From NCBI GenBank assembly GCA_011316305.1, contig SAUG01000019.1, positions 1 through 64,000 of the forward strand: DNA of 64,000 bases. Direction: 5' to 3'. Below, piece by piece: positions 12,501 through 25,434 of this stretch. The notes under the pieces were generated by a model. It ran no database searches. It saw only the letters and a list, made by a program, of their open reading frames with translations, and was not told the origin of the DNA. Every line of letters starts with the position of its first letter. Within the stretch, counting starts at the first letter, position 1. A program made the translations under genes and the position numbers. The stretch comes from Rusavskia elegans (taxonomy: Eukaryota > Ascomycota > Lecanoromycetes > Teloschistales > Teloschistaceae).

Positions 12501-14628
12501 GATAGATAGAAATAGGAAGAAGGCTTACCGTAATTATATAAGCGTCGAAAGGCCGTCGTAAGGATTTTATTAGCCTGTTTAAACTCTATAGGCCGTAGTT
12601 ACAGCGGCGGTAATATAGGCGGTACCAACCGTAGTTATTACGGTAGTAATAACTCTATAGGCCGTAGTTATTACCGCGGTAAGATATTAGATAGCTGTAG
12701 CAGAAGTCCAGGTCTATTATCTAAGGGTATATAAAGAATCTATTTAGTACCTAAATCGCTACCGGAAACGGACAGGGCTCGAATACCGCTTATAGGAACA
12801 GGATCCTTAACTTATACCGGAAACGTAGTTTATAACCCTTTATATAAGCGTCCTCCCCTATATCGGGCTATATTTATCGAGTAGGGAATTCTAATAGGAA
12901 GGGTAAGAATTAATACGTTACCGGCGAGGCGAGATAAGAAATACTTATTGCTCGGTAGTCGGTATAGGGTGTTAACCTAGTAAAGTATATTATTATTAGG
13001 GAGGCGATCTTCGACTCTATAGGGTAGGATAACGATAGAAGGAAAGGTAAAAATAGATAGTAAAATCGAAGGTTTAGGTTATAGTTCTACCGTAGGTAGA
13101 ATAAGCCCCTAGGACTTTCTACGCCGGACTAATCTATCGCTAGAAGAAGGTTCTAATTAAGCTGTTAGCTTCGATACGTAGCCCTAGGGTTATATCCTAG
13201 GGTCGATATAGAGTTTGAACGGGGTGCGACGTAGTCCTAGGACTACGAAGGTCTACTTAGCACCGTAGTACGTACTAATAGATACCTTCGGGGCCTTAGT
13301 AAAAAGAATAGGAGGAGCGAGGGCAGTAGCCGGAACTGCCTAAAATTCTTAGTTCGAGGCCTTCTTTACTTTAAATATTGCTTTATAACCTTTAGCCGCT
13401 TCCTTCCTCTCTTCCTCTGTCTAGTACTTCTTAGGCCTGCCTCGAGGTATCTTAGGTAGTTAGATAGACGTATTACGCTCCGGTAGAAGTACTTAGCGCT
13501 GGACCTCGAAATTATAAAGGGGGTTAACCGGTAAAAAGTATCGTTAGGCAGTTCCGATAGAAAGAAAGGAGGAATAGATATCTAATTTACGCGACGTAAG
13601 GATATAAGAAGTCGGCTATTATTATATAACGGGAAAGAACTGTTACTAATATTACTAGGGAATACGTAAGTTAGGTTTTAATTACGAGCACGAAGTAACG
13701 AATAGGAAATAGGAAAACCTGTTACCCTAACGTTCGACGTCTAGATTAGACGGCAAAAGCAGGGAACTAGTATTCTATCGGAAATAATAGGTCCTTCCCG
13801 GTATATAGAGCGGATTATAGGCTGGTACGCTTTAACTTTCGTTAGGGACTCGTTATAGAGCTAGCGGGCTTTTTTATCTATTTAAATAAAAGATGGCCGC
13901 CTAGACAGATCGTTAATAGTACCGTAGTAGAAAAGAGGCCTATAGTAGACTTTATAGTAATAAAGAATAGAACTAGGTAGTACCTGGAATTTTAGATTAT
14001 TAACGAACGGCCTGCTATTTTATACGCTACCGTCTTTATCGTATAGTATTACGTTCCCGTTTAATAGCAGCGGGGAATTATCTACGACCTATATTAAGGG
14101 TTAGGTAGGCTAGTAATAGCTTCGCTGAACTTAAGAAGGAGCTAGTAAAGGTAGAATAGAAGAAGCGAGGGTAGAAATAGGAAATTCGCGCAGAACCTGC
14201 CGCCTTATAGAAAAGTAAGGGGTAAGACCTTTAGCTAATTAATTACTACCTTTAAATCTTTTTAACGCGTATATATACGGATAACTATATAGGTTGCTAT
14301 TAGATTAATTGGATAATTAAATCTTCCCGGCGATTAATTAGATAATTAAATCTTCCCTTGCCCTAAGTAATAATTATACCAGCGGTAGCGGCGGGAAGCG
14401 GCAGGAAGCAGGTTTTAGACGAATATTAAAACCAACAGCGACTGTACAGTTAGATATACTACAAACTATTACGATTATTTCAGTTCTAAAAGCTAGAAAT
14501 TTATTATAAGACGATTCTATAGAACTTTCGTACCGGAACGGTATTAATAGGACGATATTAATATACAGTACGACCGACCGATTTTAACCAAGTCCCACAG
14601 GATACCCGCCTAACCCTGACCCTCCGCA
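6551..14628. other. AT-rich degraded sequence, no gene recognised
   Basis: No open frame worth listing exists here on either strand. The DNA alternates GC-containing islands with TA-rich runs, as expected of RIP-mutated repeats, and contains many copies of a CCTAGG-centred partial palindrome (for example near 8210, 8745, 9030, 10830, 13178 and 13230). The original elements could not be identified. Confidence 0.6.
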
Positions 14629-17312
14629 CCGTATAATATTTTCTATTTTCTAAGCCTTTACTAATCTTATTATAGTTATAAAAAAAGCTTTTAGAGATAG
14701 TAATAAGAATAGGATAATAAATAGAAAACTTATAGTTCTAAAATAGTAGAAGTCGGTAGCTATTTATACTATTTAGTTTAAAATATTAGTTTATAAAATA
14801 GACTAGAAGGATTTAGCTTTAGAAGTCTACTTCTATAAAAGACTCTATATAAAAATTAAAGAAGCTATAATAGCGATCGAAAAACTAGATTTACTAGTAG
14901 ATTTTATTAAACTAGCGATAAGGATCGATACTAGGTAATATAAAATATACTTAGATAAATAGACGTTTACTAAAATAGGACCCGCTAAAAGAAAATCTAG
15001 AAAAAATCTAATAGAACTTAATACTACTAAAAATAAAAGATTATAAACTAAAGCTTATTACTTATATAGAAAGATAGAATACTTTAAAAAGAATTATCTA
15101 ACTAAAAAAGTAATAGAAATAACTAAAAATTAGTTCGAAGTAATAAAGAAATTATCTAGAAAAATAACTAATAAATATATAGTAAAAAGCTAGTTAGCCT
15201 ATTATAATAATAATTACTATATCTATCTATCGGATAAAAAGGGATCAGGATAATATTCTAAAGAATCTAAAAAAGCGTAAAAACTAAAGAGACTAATAAT
15301 TAGATTTAAGCTATATAAAACCGAAAAACCTCTTACTATAGTATTTAAAATTAAAATCAGAAGTTAATAAATAATCGCTCTTATAAATAGAAAAGAAGAT
15401 AATAAAATTATAAAAGAATTTTATAAAAAAATTAAAGATTATATCTACGAACGAATAATATATAATAATAGAATACTAGATATTAAAATTAAAATAAAAT
15501 ATAAATTAATTAAAATAATAAACTTTATTATAATTAAGAATCAGAGGGACTATATAGTTCTAGGAAATAAATAGAAAGAATTAATTTTAAAAAAAATAAC
15601 TAAAAAAAGTATAGTTAGTAAAAAAATAGAACTATAGATAATATACCTTCTAGTCTATAAAAACCTATTATATAAAGAATTAGATATTAAATTAATAATA
15701 TCCTATAAAAATATTAAAGATTTAGATATAAAATTTAAAGATAGTAGAAAAGTATAGGAAATATAGATTTAGAAAGACTATTACTAGCTATTCTAAAAGT
15801 TTATAAAGAAATATAATAAAAATAGAAAACTAATTTAATAGTTATAGATAAACTATATAAAAAAATATATATAAGTTATTAATACTATAAATAAAATCGA
15901 ATACCATAAACCTAATTAGGTAAATTAAAATAAAGGAATTCTAGACCTAAAACTTAATATTTAATCTAGAAATAAAAACTTCGACTGGTTACTATCGCTA
16001 TTATTATAGGATAAGATAGTATTTTAAAAGTAAAAATTAGTAGAACTTTTAAAAGAACTAGAAATAACTTATAATATAGATACTTAAATAGGAAATATAT
16101 AGAAATAGTAGAAAAAAAACCTTTTACTAGACTTTCTTTAGAATCCTATAGTCTCTATAGGCTAAAAGAAGTTAAAATCTCTTAGAAACTAATCTATATT
16201 ACCTAAATTAAATCTAGAAATTAATTTAATAGATACTTTTTATATAGCTAGTATAAAACTACCGGAGAAGTAAAATATAATAGAATTATTAATTTTATTA
16301 AAACGAGCTAGGACGTATTATTCCTAAATAATAAAATTACTTTTATATTTATCTAAAGTATAATAATAAATAATAAAATATTCTTATTTATTAAAGAGTC
16401 GACGGAGGTTAGACTTCTAAATAAGATATTTATTATAAATTTCTTTTTCAGAATTAAAGAAAAATTCGATATAGTAGTAAGCTTTAGAATATTTATTAAA
16501 AATACTCGCGATATTAGAATATAGTTTATTTATTTTATCTTTAAGATACTTCCTTAGATAAAGGTTAGTAAAAGAAAGTAAGTAGCTAATTAATATATAA
16601 ATAGTATTAAAAATTAGAAAATTATAGGACTTTTAAGCCCGAGTATATTTACTATAAATATTCCTATTAACCTCGATTTTATATTCTTTTAAAGGATTAC
16701 GAATATATAAAAAATAATAAAAAGATATTTTAATCTCTTTTAATTAGATACGAATAAAGGACTTTAAACGGTTTTCTCGTCAAGAATATATAATAGAGAT
16801 ACTTATTAAATAAAAAAAAAAAAAGGAAACCTTTTTATACCCTATATATAGTATCTAAACTAGGTAAAAAGCGATATAAAAAAGGCTATATTATATCTAT
16901 AATTCTATAGAAGTTCTTTAAAAAATTAGCCAGATAAACAAGCCTAATTATCTATAGCTATCTATAGCCGCTATAGCCGCTATTTTTAATAGGGCTTTTA
17001 GTATACAGCTACTATCGGCTTTTATAGCTACTCTTAATATATATATTACTTATTACTTCTATAAATAGCTTTTCTCGATAGTTATTAATATAATTATTAA
17101 ATATATTTCTACTATTCTCTTTTTAATTACTTTATAACGAAGATACTTTATAATATTATAACTATACCTCTACGGCTATATAGGATTAGTTATAATAATT
17201 TATACTAGGACTCCTTTACTATTTAGTAGCTCGGACTACGTCTACGGCTATAGCTAGATTTAAGCGTAACGCCCTCTGATATACAGGGACGTTACAGATC
17301 CTTGAAACCATA
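14629..17312 (+). mobile_element. RIP-degraded LTR-retroelement, copy A
   Basis: This stretch aligns along its length with 17,482-20,632, apart from the insertion in the second copy. Around 15,053-15,097 the plus frame reads YYLYRKIEYFKKNY. This is the retroviral-type gag zinc knuckle C-X2-C-X4-H-X4-C with every Cys and the His changed to Tyr, as C-to-T and G-to-A mutation would do. The copy ends at 17,280-17,312 with the imperfect inverted sequence TAACGCCCTCTGATATACAG...GACGTTAC, likely an LTR edge, which recurs at the end of copy B. No 5' LTR was identified. Superfamily (Ty1/copia or Ty3/gypsy) was not settled. Confidence 0.7.
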
Positions 17313-19516
17313 GGTTACTCAGATAAATATTTACTTCGTACTATACATAAGCCAGTTTTCTAGTAAAGTAATTAAGGTCTTATTTATAATATTATATCTA
17401 GAAGGGACTACCCTTAATTAGGTATAGCTTTAAATAGAAAACTACCTTAATAACCCGGAAGAATAAAAGAAAGATAAAATAGTATAAATCTTCTATATCT
17501 TTACTAACTTTATTATAGTTATAAAAGAAGCCTTTAGAAATAGTAATAAGAATAGGGTAACGAGTAGGAGATTTATAGTTCTAAAGTAATAGAAGTCGGT
17601 AGCTATCTACGCTATTTAATTTAGAATATTAGTTTATAAAATAGACTAGAAGAATTTAGCTCTAAAAGTCTACTTTTATAAAAGATTCTATATAAAAATT
17701 AAAAAAGCTATAGTAGTAATTAAAGAACCAGACTTACTAGTAGATTTTATTAAACTAGTAATAAAGATCGATACTAGGTAATACGAAATATACTTAGATA
17801 AATAAATATTTACTAAAATAGGACCCGTTAAAAAAAAGCCTAGAAGAAATCTAATAGAGTTTAATACTACTAAAAATAAAGAATCGCGAACTAAAGCTTA
17901 TTATTTATATAGAAAAATAGGATACCTTAAAAGAAATTATCTAACTAAGAAGATAATAGAGGTAACTAAAAATTAGTTTAAAGTAATAAAGGAATTATCT
18001 AGAAAAATAATAATAAATATATAGTAAAAAGCTAGTTAGCCTACTATAATAATAATTACTATATCTATCTATTAAATAAAAAAGGATTAGGATAGTACCC
18101 TAAAGAATCTAAAAAAATATAGGAACTAAAAAAGTTAATAATCGGATTTAAATTATATAAAACCGAAAAACCTCTTACTATAGTATTTAAAATTAAAATC
18201 GGAAGTTAATAAATAATTACTTTTATAAATAGAAAGGAAGATAATAAAATTATAAAAAGATTTTATAAAAAAATTAAAAGTTATATCTATAAATAAATAA
18301 TATATAATAATAGAATACTAGATATCGAAATTAAGACAAAATATAGATTAATTAGAATAATAAACTTTACTATAATCGAGAATCAGAGAGATTATATAGT
18401 TCTAGAAAATAAATAGAAAAAATTAATTTTAAAAAAAATAACCGAAAAGAATATAGTTAGTAAAAAAATAGAACCGTAGATAATATACCTCCTAGTTTAT
18501 AAAAATCTATTATATAAAAAATTAGATATTAAATTAATAATATCTTTTAAAGAAATTAAAGATTTAGATATAAAATTTAAAGATAGCGGAAAAATATAGA
18601 AAATATAGATTTAGAAAAACTACTACTAGCTATTTTAAAGGCTTATAAAGAAATATAATAAAAATAGAAAACTAATTTAATAGTTATAGATAGACTACGT
18701 AAAAAAAATATATATAAATATTATTAATACTTTAGATAAAATCGAATACTATAAATCTAATTAAGTAAATTAAAATAAGAAAACTCTAGATCTAAAGCTT
18801 AATACTTAACCTAAAAATAAAGACTTTAACTGGTTACTATTACTATTATTATAGGATAAGATAGTATCTTAAAAGTAGGAATTAGTAGAACTCTTAAAAG
18901 AACTAGAAATAACTTATAATATAGATATTTAAATAGGAAATATACGGAGATAGTAGAGAAGAAACCTTTCGCTAGACTTTCTTTAGAATTCTATAGTCTC
19001 TATAGGTTAAGAGAAGTTAAAATCTCTTAGAAACTAATCTATATTACCCGAATTAAACCTAGGAATTAATTTAACGGATACCTTTTACGCGGCTAATATA
19101 AAACTACCGGAAGAATAAAATATAATAGAATTATTAATTTTATCGAAATAAGCTAGAATATATTATTTCTAAATAATAAAGTTACTCTCGCGTTTATCTA
19201 AAATACGATAATAAATAATAAGACGCTTTTATTTATTAAAAAGTCGACGGAGGTCGGACTCCTAAATAAGATATTTATTACGAATTTCTTTTTTAAAATT
19301 AAAGAAGGATTCGATATAATAGTAAACCTTAAAATACTTATTAAAAACGCTTATAATATTAAAACGTAATTTATTTTTTTTATTTTTAAAACGCTTCCCT
19401 AGATAAAGGTTAATAAAAGAAAGTAAGTAGCTAATTAATATATAGGTAGTATTAGAGATTAAAAGGTCGTAGGACTTCTAAGCCCGAGTATATTTACTAT
19501 AAGTATTACTACTAAC

Positions 19517-19985
19517 TGTTATAAGCACGCGCGGCGTGATTTCGAGAACGCAGTAGTACTTAGTACAGCACCGGAACTCCTTATTATACCTAGATAGATA
19601 GGAAGGACTTGGTATTATTATCTTAGTTATTTTAGCGAGTAAGGTACCTAAAGAAGGTATCTCAGTTGTCTTAGCGAATAAGGTACCTGAGGAAGGTATC
19701 TTAGTTATCTTAGCGAGTAAAGTACCTGAGGAAGGCATCTTAGTTATCTTAGCGAGTAAGGTACCTAAGGAAAAAAGGATCTTATTATCTATATAGATCT
19801 CGAACTCGACGCCTTTATAGCTCGTATTTAATTTATTAGTTATCGCTATATACTGCTCTAGTAATCTAACTAACTTGTTTTTATATTAACTTAAAGTAAT
19901 TACCCGTTGTACCTCCGTTTATAGATATACTAATAAATCTAACCAACCCTTGGAGATACCAGGACCCTCAGATAGCCCTATAATA
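19517..19985. mobile_element. Nested solo LTR with 5-base target duplication
   Basis: Copy A of the surrounding element runs straight through here, while copy B has 469 extra bases. The insert is flanked by the direct repeat CTAAC (19,512-19,516 and 19,986-19,990). It begins TGTTATAAG and ends CTATAATA, which are inverted repeats of each other if one RIP-type change (CA to TA at the last dinucleotide) is allowed, giving the usual TG...CA LTR ends. It keeps GC-rich patches (GCACGCGCGGCGTG) and is less eroded than its host. Confidence 0.75.
19618..19775 (-). repeat. 39-base tandem repeat in the solo LTR
   Basis: Four imperfect copies of a 39-base unit (landmarks CTTAGCGAGTAAGGTACCT and GAGGAAGG) follow one another. 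On the minus strand they read as a 13-residue repeat of the type IPSSGTLLAKITK. The reading frame is short and crosses the insert boundary, so the repeat is probably non-coding LTR sequence. Confidence 0.75.
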
Positions 19986-20632
19986 CTAACCTCGACCTTA
20001 TACTCTTTTAAAGGATTACGAATATATAAGGAATAAAGAAAAGGTATCTTAATCCCTCTCGATTAGATATAAACGAAGGACTTTAAGCGATTTTCTCGTC
20101 GAGAATATATAATAGAGATACTTATTAAATAAAGAAAAAGAGAAAAAAGGAAACCTTTTTATACCCTATATATAGTAACGAAACTAGGTAAAAAGCGATA
20201 TAGGAGGGGCTATATTATATCTACGATTCTATAGAGGTTTCCTAGAAAATTAGCTAGATAAACGAGCCTAATTATCTATAGCCGCCTATAGCTGCTATAG
20301 CTACTATCTTTAGTAGAGCTATTAATATATAGCTACTATCGGTCTTTATAGCTACTTTTAATATATATATCGCTTATTACTTCTATAGATAGCTTCTTTT
20401 ATTAGCTGTTAGTATAATTATTAAATACGTTACTACTATTCTCTTCTTAATTACTTTATAATAAAGATATCTTATAATATTATAACTATACTTCTACGGC
20501 TATATAGGATTAGTTATAATAACCTACGCTAGGACTCCTTTACTATTTAGTAGCTCGGACTACGTCTACGGCTATAGCTAGACTCGAGCGTAACACCCTC
20601 TGATATATAGAAACGTTACACCTTTATACTAG

Positions 20633-22948
20633 AATATACTACGATTCGATTATTTTATATCTCTAGAATATTAAACCTTTACTTCTATTAACTATAATAG
20701 ACAGGAAAACTGGTCTTTAGATTAAATTATTCTATATATAGATATTGGCTATAATCTTTTTAATAGAATTTCGGGATAAACGATATTCTATATTATAGAA
20801 ATATCGACTAATCTCTTTAGATTAAACCGTATTCTAATATCTGTAATATATAATTAATAATAGATTTAATAATTTAATAATATTTTCGGATATATAAAAA
20901 TATATAATTATAATCGTATCTTTTTTAAATCTAAATTTGATAAAATTCTATTTTATATAGTAAAGTATACTAGAAAGTACTAGACCTCGGTTAATTTTAT
21001 ACGGCGATTACTACCGGTCGTATTACTATTATTAAATATTCTACTTTCTACTATTCGATAACTATAACCTTTATATATAAACTAATAGCGGTATTATTTT
21101 CGGTATAGTTAAATTACTCGATTACCGAATTACTACAGTTATTATTATTTATATATAGTAGACTTTATATTTAACGTTCGTCGGTCTATACGGTCGTAAT
21201 ACTAAAATCGTAAAATCTAAAACCTTCTAATATTCTAATATATAGTTATTACCATTCTTATCTATAACTAATTTTCGATAATCTAAAAAATACGTTCTTT
21301 AAATTAGAAACGGTTTTTTAATTCCGTCTATAGATTAATTATTTATTTCTAGCGGTAATCTAATTATAATTCATTACGAAATTAATTAAAATCTACTTTT
21401 CAATCTAAAATATACTGCGATACGATAAAGATATATTACTAATATTTAATTAAAGTCTACGTAAACTTCAATTTTTTATTATAGATAGGTTCAAAGTACG
21501 GATTGATAATAACTATAAATATTAAAATTAAAAACCGGATATTTAACGGCGAAAACTAGTAACGTTAATTCTATAGCGAAAATAATAGAAATTTAAAAAT
21601 ATTAAGTTTTATATAAGGCGTTTCTATATATATTATAGGTTAATAGTTTTTTAATTAGATATAATTCAAAGGTAAAAGATATATATAATTAGAACCGGTC
21701 GCGAAATCGAGTATTTATTAATATTAACTATATTCTACGTATCTGCCCACCTTATATTATATTTTTTCCCACTACGATACGCTTTAGCTTTCGGTAAACT
21801 ACTTGCAATTCTAGCCGACACGCCTCAGATCTATATTTTCTACACTGGTATAATAGAAATGTAGACCGCTGTTTACAATTTACACAAGGTTTCCTAAGAG
21901 TTATAGAGTTCAACCAGTAATGATAGCCGGGGTTTCCTCCTCAGAGCAGGAAATTCGACAGATGCGGACGTTATTCTTGTCTTCGGAATCAGTGTCTTAC
22001 AACCAAGTTACTAATGTTGGCAAATCAGAATCCTTGAATAAATCCCGACACTGAAATCCGTTGTCGTCACAAGACATTTACAAACAGGACGTCTTTCAGT
22101 GGATGGTGGCTTTTGCGTCCAGACGATGGACTAAACACAGATCACTCGGACTCAAGTTCGATCGTGGGACAAAAATGATTGGCTGGAAACATCATTTTCC
22201 GCCGCGCATGTATGTTCGTATAGCTATACGAGCGTCTGTTACACGGCCTTTCACTAGATCGTTCTTGATGGTCGCTTGTTCTTCGCTTATTCTCATTATG
22301 CGTGTTGTAACCTACGTACGTATGCACTCTTTGCGCAAAATCTTCTCTACAGCATGCACCTTGGTTAATTCCACCAAGACCCTGGTGTTGTCAACAGCAA
22401 CCTCGATTTTTCCACAATTACAGCGATATGGGGCAAGTTTCGCACCGCGTTAACGAATGGAGAGGGGTATACCAATAGCAATGGACCCACTGATGACCAT
22501 CTTTTGGACATAGAGATGCCTTGACCAAGATCGCTTACAAAATGTATCGCGACCGAAGAAATCTCCCCTTGGCATTTCAAGCCTTCCCCCAAGGTCCAAT
22601 GGGGTATTTCTGGCAAGAACATTAATCGAGTCTGGATCCACGACTAATGCTCGACATTATGGTGATCCAAAGCTTTCAAATGCCCTCCAATCATTTCTCT
22701 CATCACTTGTCGACCTTCCACAACATTGAGCACCGGTCTATCTTGGCATATCAAGCCTCTGTCCTCTTTCAGCTCAAGAGTGACTTGCGATGCTCCCTGG
22801 CCTCCATGTTCTGTAGGCGCAGGTTCTTGAAGCTGTAGCATATAAACCCCGTGGAAGTCTTCATGTCTTTTTCCACCACTTCGAAGTCTCAGGAGGATAA
22901 AAGCCCGAAAGACCTATCTTCGATGCGTTGTTCTCCCACCGATTCATC
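20633..22948. other. End of the AT-rich block and gene-free unique sequence
   Basis: From 20,633 to about 21,740 the DNA is AT-rich and featureless. From 21,741 it has normal composition. Only short overlapping open frames on both strands occur (the longest is 130 codons at 22,061-22,453), none with a recognisable domain or signal. The last few hundred bases are presumably the promoter of the gene starting at 22,949. Confidence 0.55.
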
Positions 22949-24652
22949 ATGAGTACCCTTCATCATCCCTATCGTCTCAGAACACTGTTCGCCCTTTCCT
23001 TAGTACTTATCCCTTTCACGGTCGGACGCGCCGTACCTCAAGACGATGTCGCGATCAACAGCGACGTATCTGTCATGCCCCTTGGCGGTAACGCCTCTCC
23101 CGATGTGACCAACACAAATACAGAAGCAGAGGAGAGCCCCACCGGAGACACAATACAGCCGAGTGCAATCGAAGCAGCCGCGCCGGGGGGGTCTGCTCCC
23201 CCCCAGCTGGAAGCTTCTCCCACTCGCCCAATTTTCGATAATTCGACGAGATTCCAAGACACGAAGAACTACACTGATCCGGATGCACCTATCGTGACGA
23301 GTTATCAAAATTCTTCCAATTTGACTACTTATCATATTGAAGACAAGGAGGTTTTTGGTAGGTCTTACGCTGCAGCGACTCTTGTTTCATCTTGCAAGAG
23401 GCACATCTTCTGCTACTAAGCCTTGGTCTGAGACTCCAGAATGCTGACTGCGAGATCAACTGCAGGAAACCTACCTGTGACCGACATCCCGGTCCTCATC
23501 CCCACAGCTGCAGAGCTTAGTGGACCCAATGCGATCAGCGCCGGCAATGCAACTTCGAATGCCATAGATTTCGCGATGCCGCAAATCTTGGAGCAACTTC
23601 AAGTCGACCCCGAGGAGATCGGCCCTCTCGTTCAAGAGGTATCTCCCGCCCTCACCGAGGCTCTCATGTACCTTTTCGGCCAATCAGACATGCCTGAGCG
23701 ATTTGACAATGACACCGCAGGTAATGCGACACTGACCAAGCGTGGATGGTCGTGCTGCAAGGGCATATCAATCAAGAAAGTCGTGGACGCAGTTGGCGAC
23801 GTCGTCGAAGCCATCCCCAACGCCGTCAAAAAAGGCGTCGAGGTTGTGGGCTGCAGTGCAACCGCGCAGACAGCTTTATCAGGGTATCTGGCAACCTTCG
23901 CGCAAGTGAAGGGGCAGAACCCCGGACCAGGCATCCCAGTCACCGAATCGCACATGTACTTTCTCTTCCAGCTATACGGCTATTTCCCCCAAACAGCTGG
24001 CCTCAGACTCCACTTCAACACTCGCAAATTCCTCGGTTTCATCGGCGCATACGACGCCATCACCTTTGCGCGCGACATCTTCATTGTCGACGAGCCCAGG
24101 CTCTCACCACGACCCGGCCGTGGGGATTTCAATTTCGAATTCACAATGTCGACCATCATCCACGAAGTTCGGCACTCACAACAGTACCGTAGCCTCGGGT
24201 GGAACATTCCGGCTTTCGGGCTCAAGTATCTATACCAGTACTGCCAAGCCGGCTTCTCATACCGAAAGCTGAAATTCGAAGACGAAGCATACCGTCAAGA
24301 CGAAATGATGGACAAGCTGCTAACCGATGAATATGGCTACATGTTCTTCCGATACTGGCGATTCCGGAAGCTGTATTCTGCGCTGGGATACCCCGTCGCG
24401 ACCGACTACCGACTCCAACCACCTGGAGATGACAACGCTTTATGGGAACTTCCTTTCCAACACGGGATATTGCTCGCCACCTTCTATACCACTAAGACTT
24501 GCTTCAATTACCTTACCACAGCGGAAGCCGCAGCACGCGAGAAGGCGACGACTTGTTCGACACTGACTGGCAGGTGTGAGCCGGATACGACGATATATGC
24601 CAAGGCAACTGCGAGGTTGCCGGACTGCTTGACGGACAAGGAGCTGAGATGA
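22949..24652 (+). CDS. Secreted preproprotein with HExxH zincin-like motif
   Basis: Two exons (22,949-23,357 and 23,466-24,652) joined by a 108-base GT...AG intron give 531 residues. The ATG at 22,949 is chosen because a signal peptide follows directly (hydrophobic TLFALSLVLIPFTVGRA). A low-complexity Ser/Thr/Pro/Asn-rich pro-region with several NxS/T sites runs to about residue 230. It ends at a Lys-Arg (TLTKR^GWSCC) that looks like a Kex2 cleavage site. The mature part contains STIIHEVRHSQQYRSLGW, a match to HExxH, resembling the zincin-like HExxH cores of DUF4157-type domains, and scattered Cys residues. A third zinc ligand was not assigned, so proteolytic activity is inference. No close family was recognised. 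It is the first intact gene beside the RIP block, a position often held by secreted, fast-evolving proteins. Confidence 0.7.
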
Positions 24653-25434
24653 AGGAAACTCTCGCCGTATGAGATGTGCTCATCACATCCAATAACCAAG
24701 TCAGGTTCATGTGGCTCTGTGATGGGGTCGCCTACTACGCTCCACGGCCGAGTAGGCACAGTATCTCTACATCGAACTTCCGCTTTCGCACATCTATGTC
24801 CTCAGTAGATAGCATGTCATGATTCTTTATGCAGCTCGTGGTGGGATTATGTTGTTCGGCGTTTCGCTTTCCTGAAGCGAGCAGTCGATGGATGCGTTTA
24901 GCTTTGTACATAAAGTGACGTTCGTCTGAATTCGTTCTTGGTAACAAAGTAGAGTAGCCTCAAAGCATGGAGCAACACACGGGAATACTAAACATCTCAA
25001 CTCCTCACAGGCTCGTATGTTTTCGGACGCAATAGCCTCAGCGATTATCGTACCCATGGACAAAGGAAGAGAGCTCGTATACTTCGACCAAGTACATAGA
25101 CAAGGGCAACCGAGCAGAGACTGGGGGATGTCTATGATCAACACCCACTGCTTCAATCAACAGCACGACATTCATGGGTTGGGGCTCAAATCTCCCACCC
25201 TCCAATTCGCACGTACGTAGGGCCCCTATGCTGACCGCAGCCTCAGCTCATCTGACATCCTCAGCCCCACGCCGTGTAACAGTCACTCCACTAGACTCGA
25301 GATCAAGACCTGGGCAGTACAGACACCATATACCACCGCATCACTTTCAATCCTTCTAAATCCAACGAATCCTTCACTTCACCCTTGCAGCAAGACCGAT
25401 ACTCAAATCCTAAATCCGCTCACCACAACAACCC
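24653..25434. other. Intergenic, no gene seen
   Basis: Only short opposing open frames (up to 109 codons) with no recognisable domain lie here. Probably the 3' region of the preceding gene and the upstream region of the next. Confidence 0.5.

Larger units (their letters stand above)
17482..20632 (+). mobile_element. RIP-degraded LTR-retroelement, copy B
   Basis: This is the second diverged copy of the element at 14,629-17,312, in the same orientation and separated from it by about 170 bases. The zinc-knuckle remnant lies at 17,896-17,940 (YYLYRKIGYLKRNY) and still keeps the Gly that copy A lost. The copy ends near 20,632 with CGTAACACCCTCTGATATATAG...ACGTTAC. It is interrupted at 19,517-19,985 by a solo LTR. 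Confidence 0.7.
1..21740. repeat. RIP-degraded AT-rich block
   Basis: The whole stretch is dominated by TA-rich sequence (ata, tat, tag, tta) with stop codons in all frames; no open frame longer than 86 codons occurs in it. Recognisable coding remnants inside it carry C-to-T and G-to-A changes (zinc-knuckle Cys and His codons read as Tyr, an acidic helicase motif read as Lys and stop). This is the pattern RIP leaves in Pezizomycotina repeats. Composition returns to normal near 21,740, where GC-rich unique sequence begins. Sub-features are listed separately. Confidence 0.9.

Noticed and set aside
19478..19738. Minus-strand 86-codon frame with a 13-residue repeat as a gene
   Set aside because: It lies across the boundary of a solo LTR and its host element; the repeat is a property of the LTR.
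1..21740. AT-rich block as mitochondrial DNA or a telomere
   Set aside because: No mitochondrial genes or telomeric repeat arrays occur; retroelement and helicase remnants with RIP-type changes explain it.
22061..22841. Several 60-130 codon frames on both strands before the HExxH gene
   Set aside because: They overlap each other and show no domain, signal or splice support.
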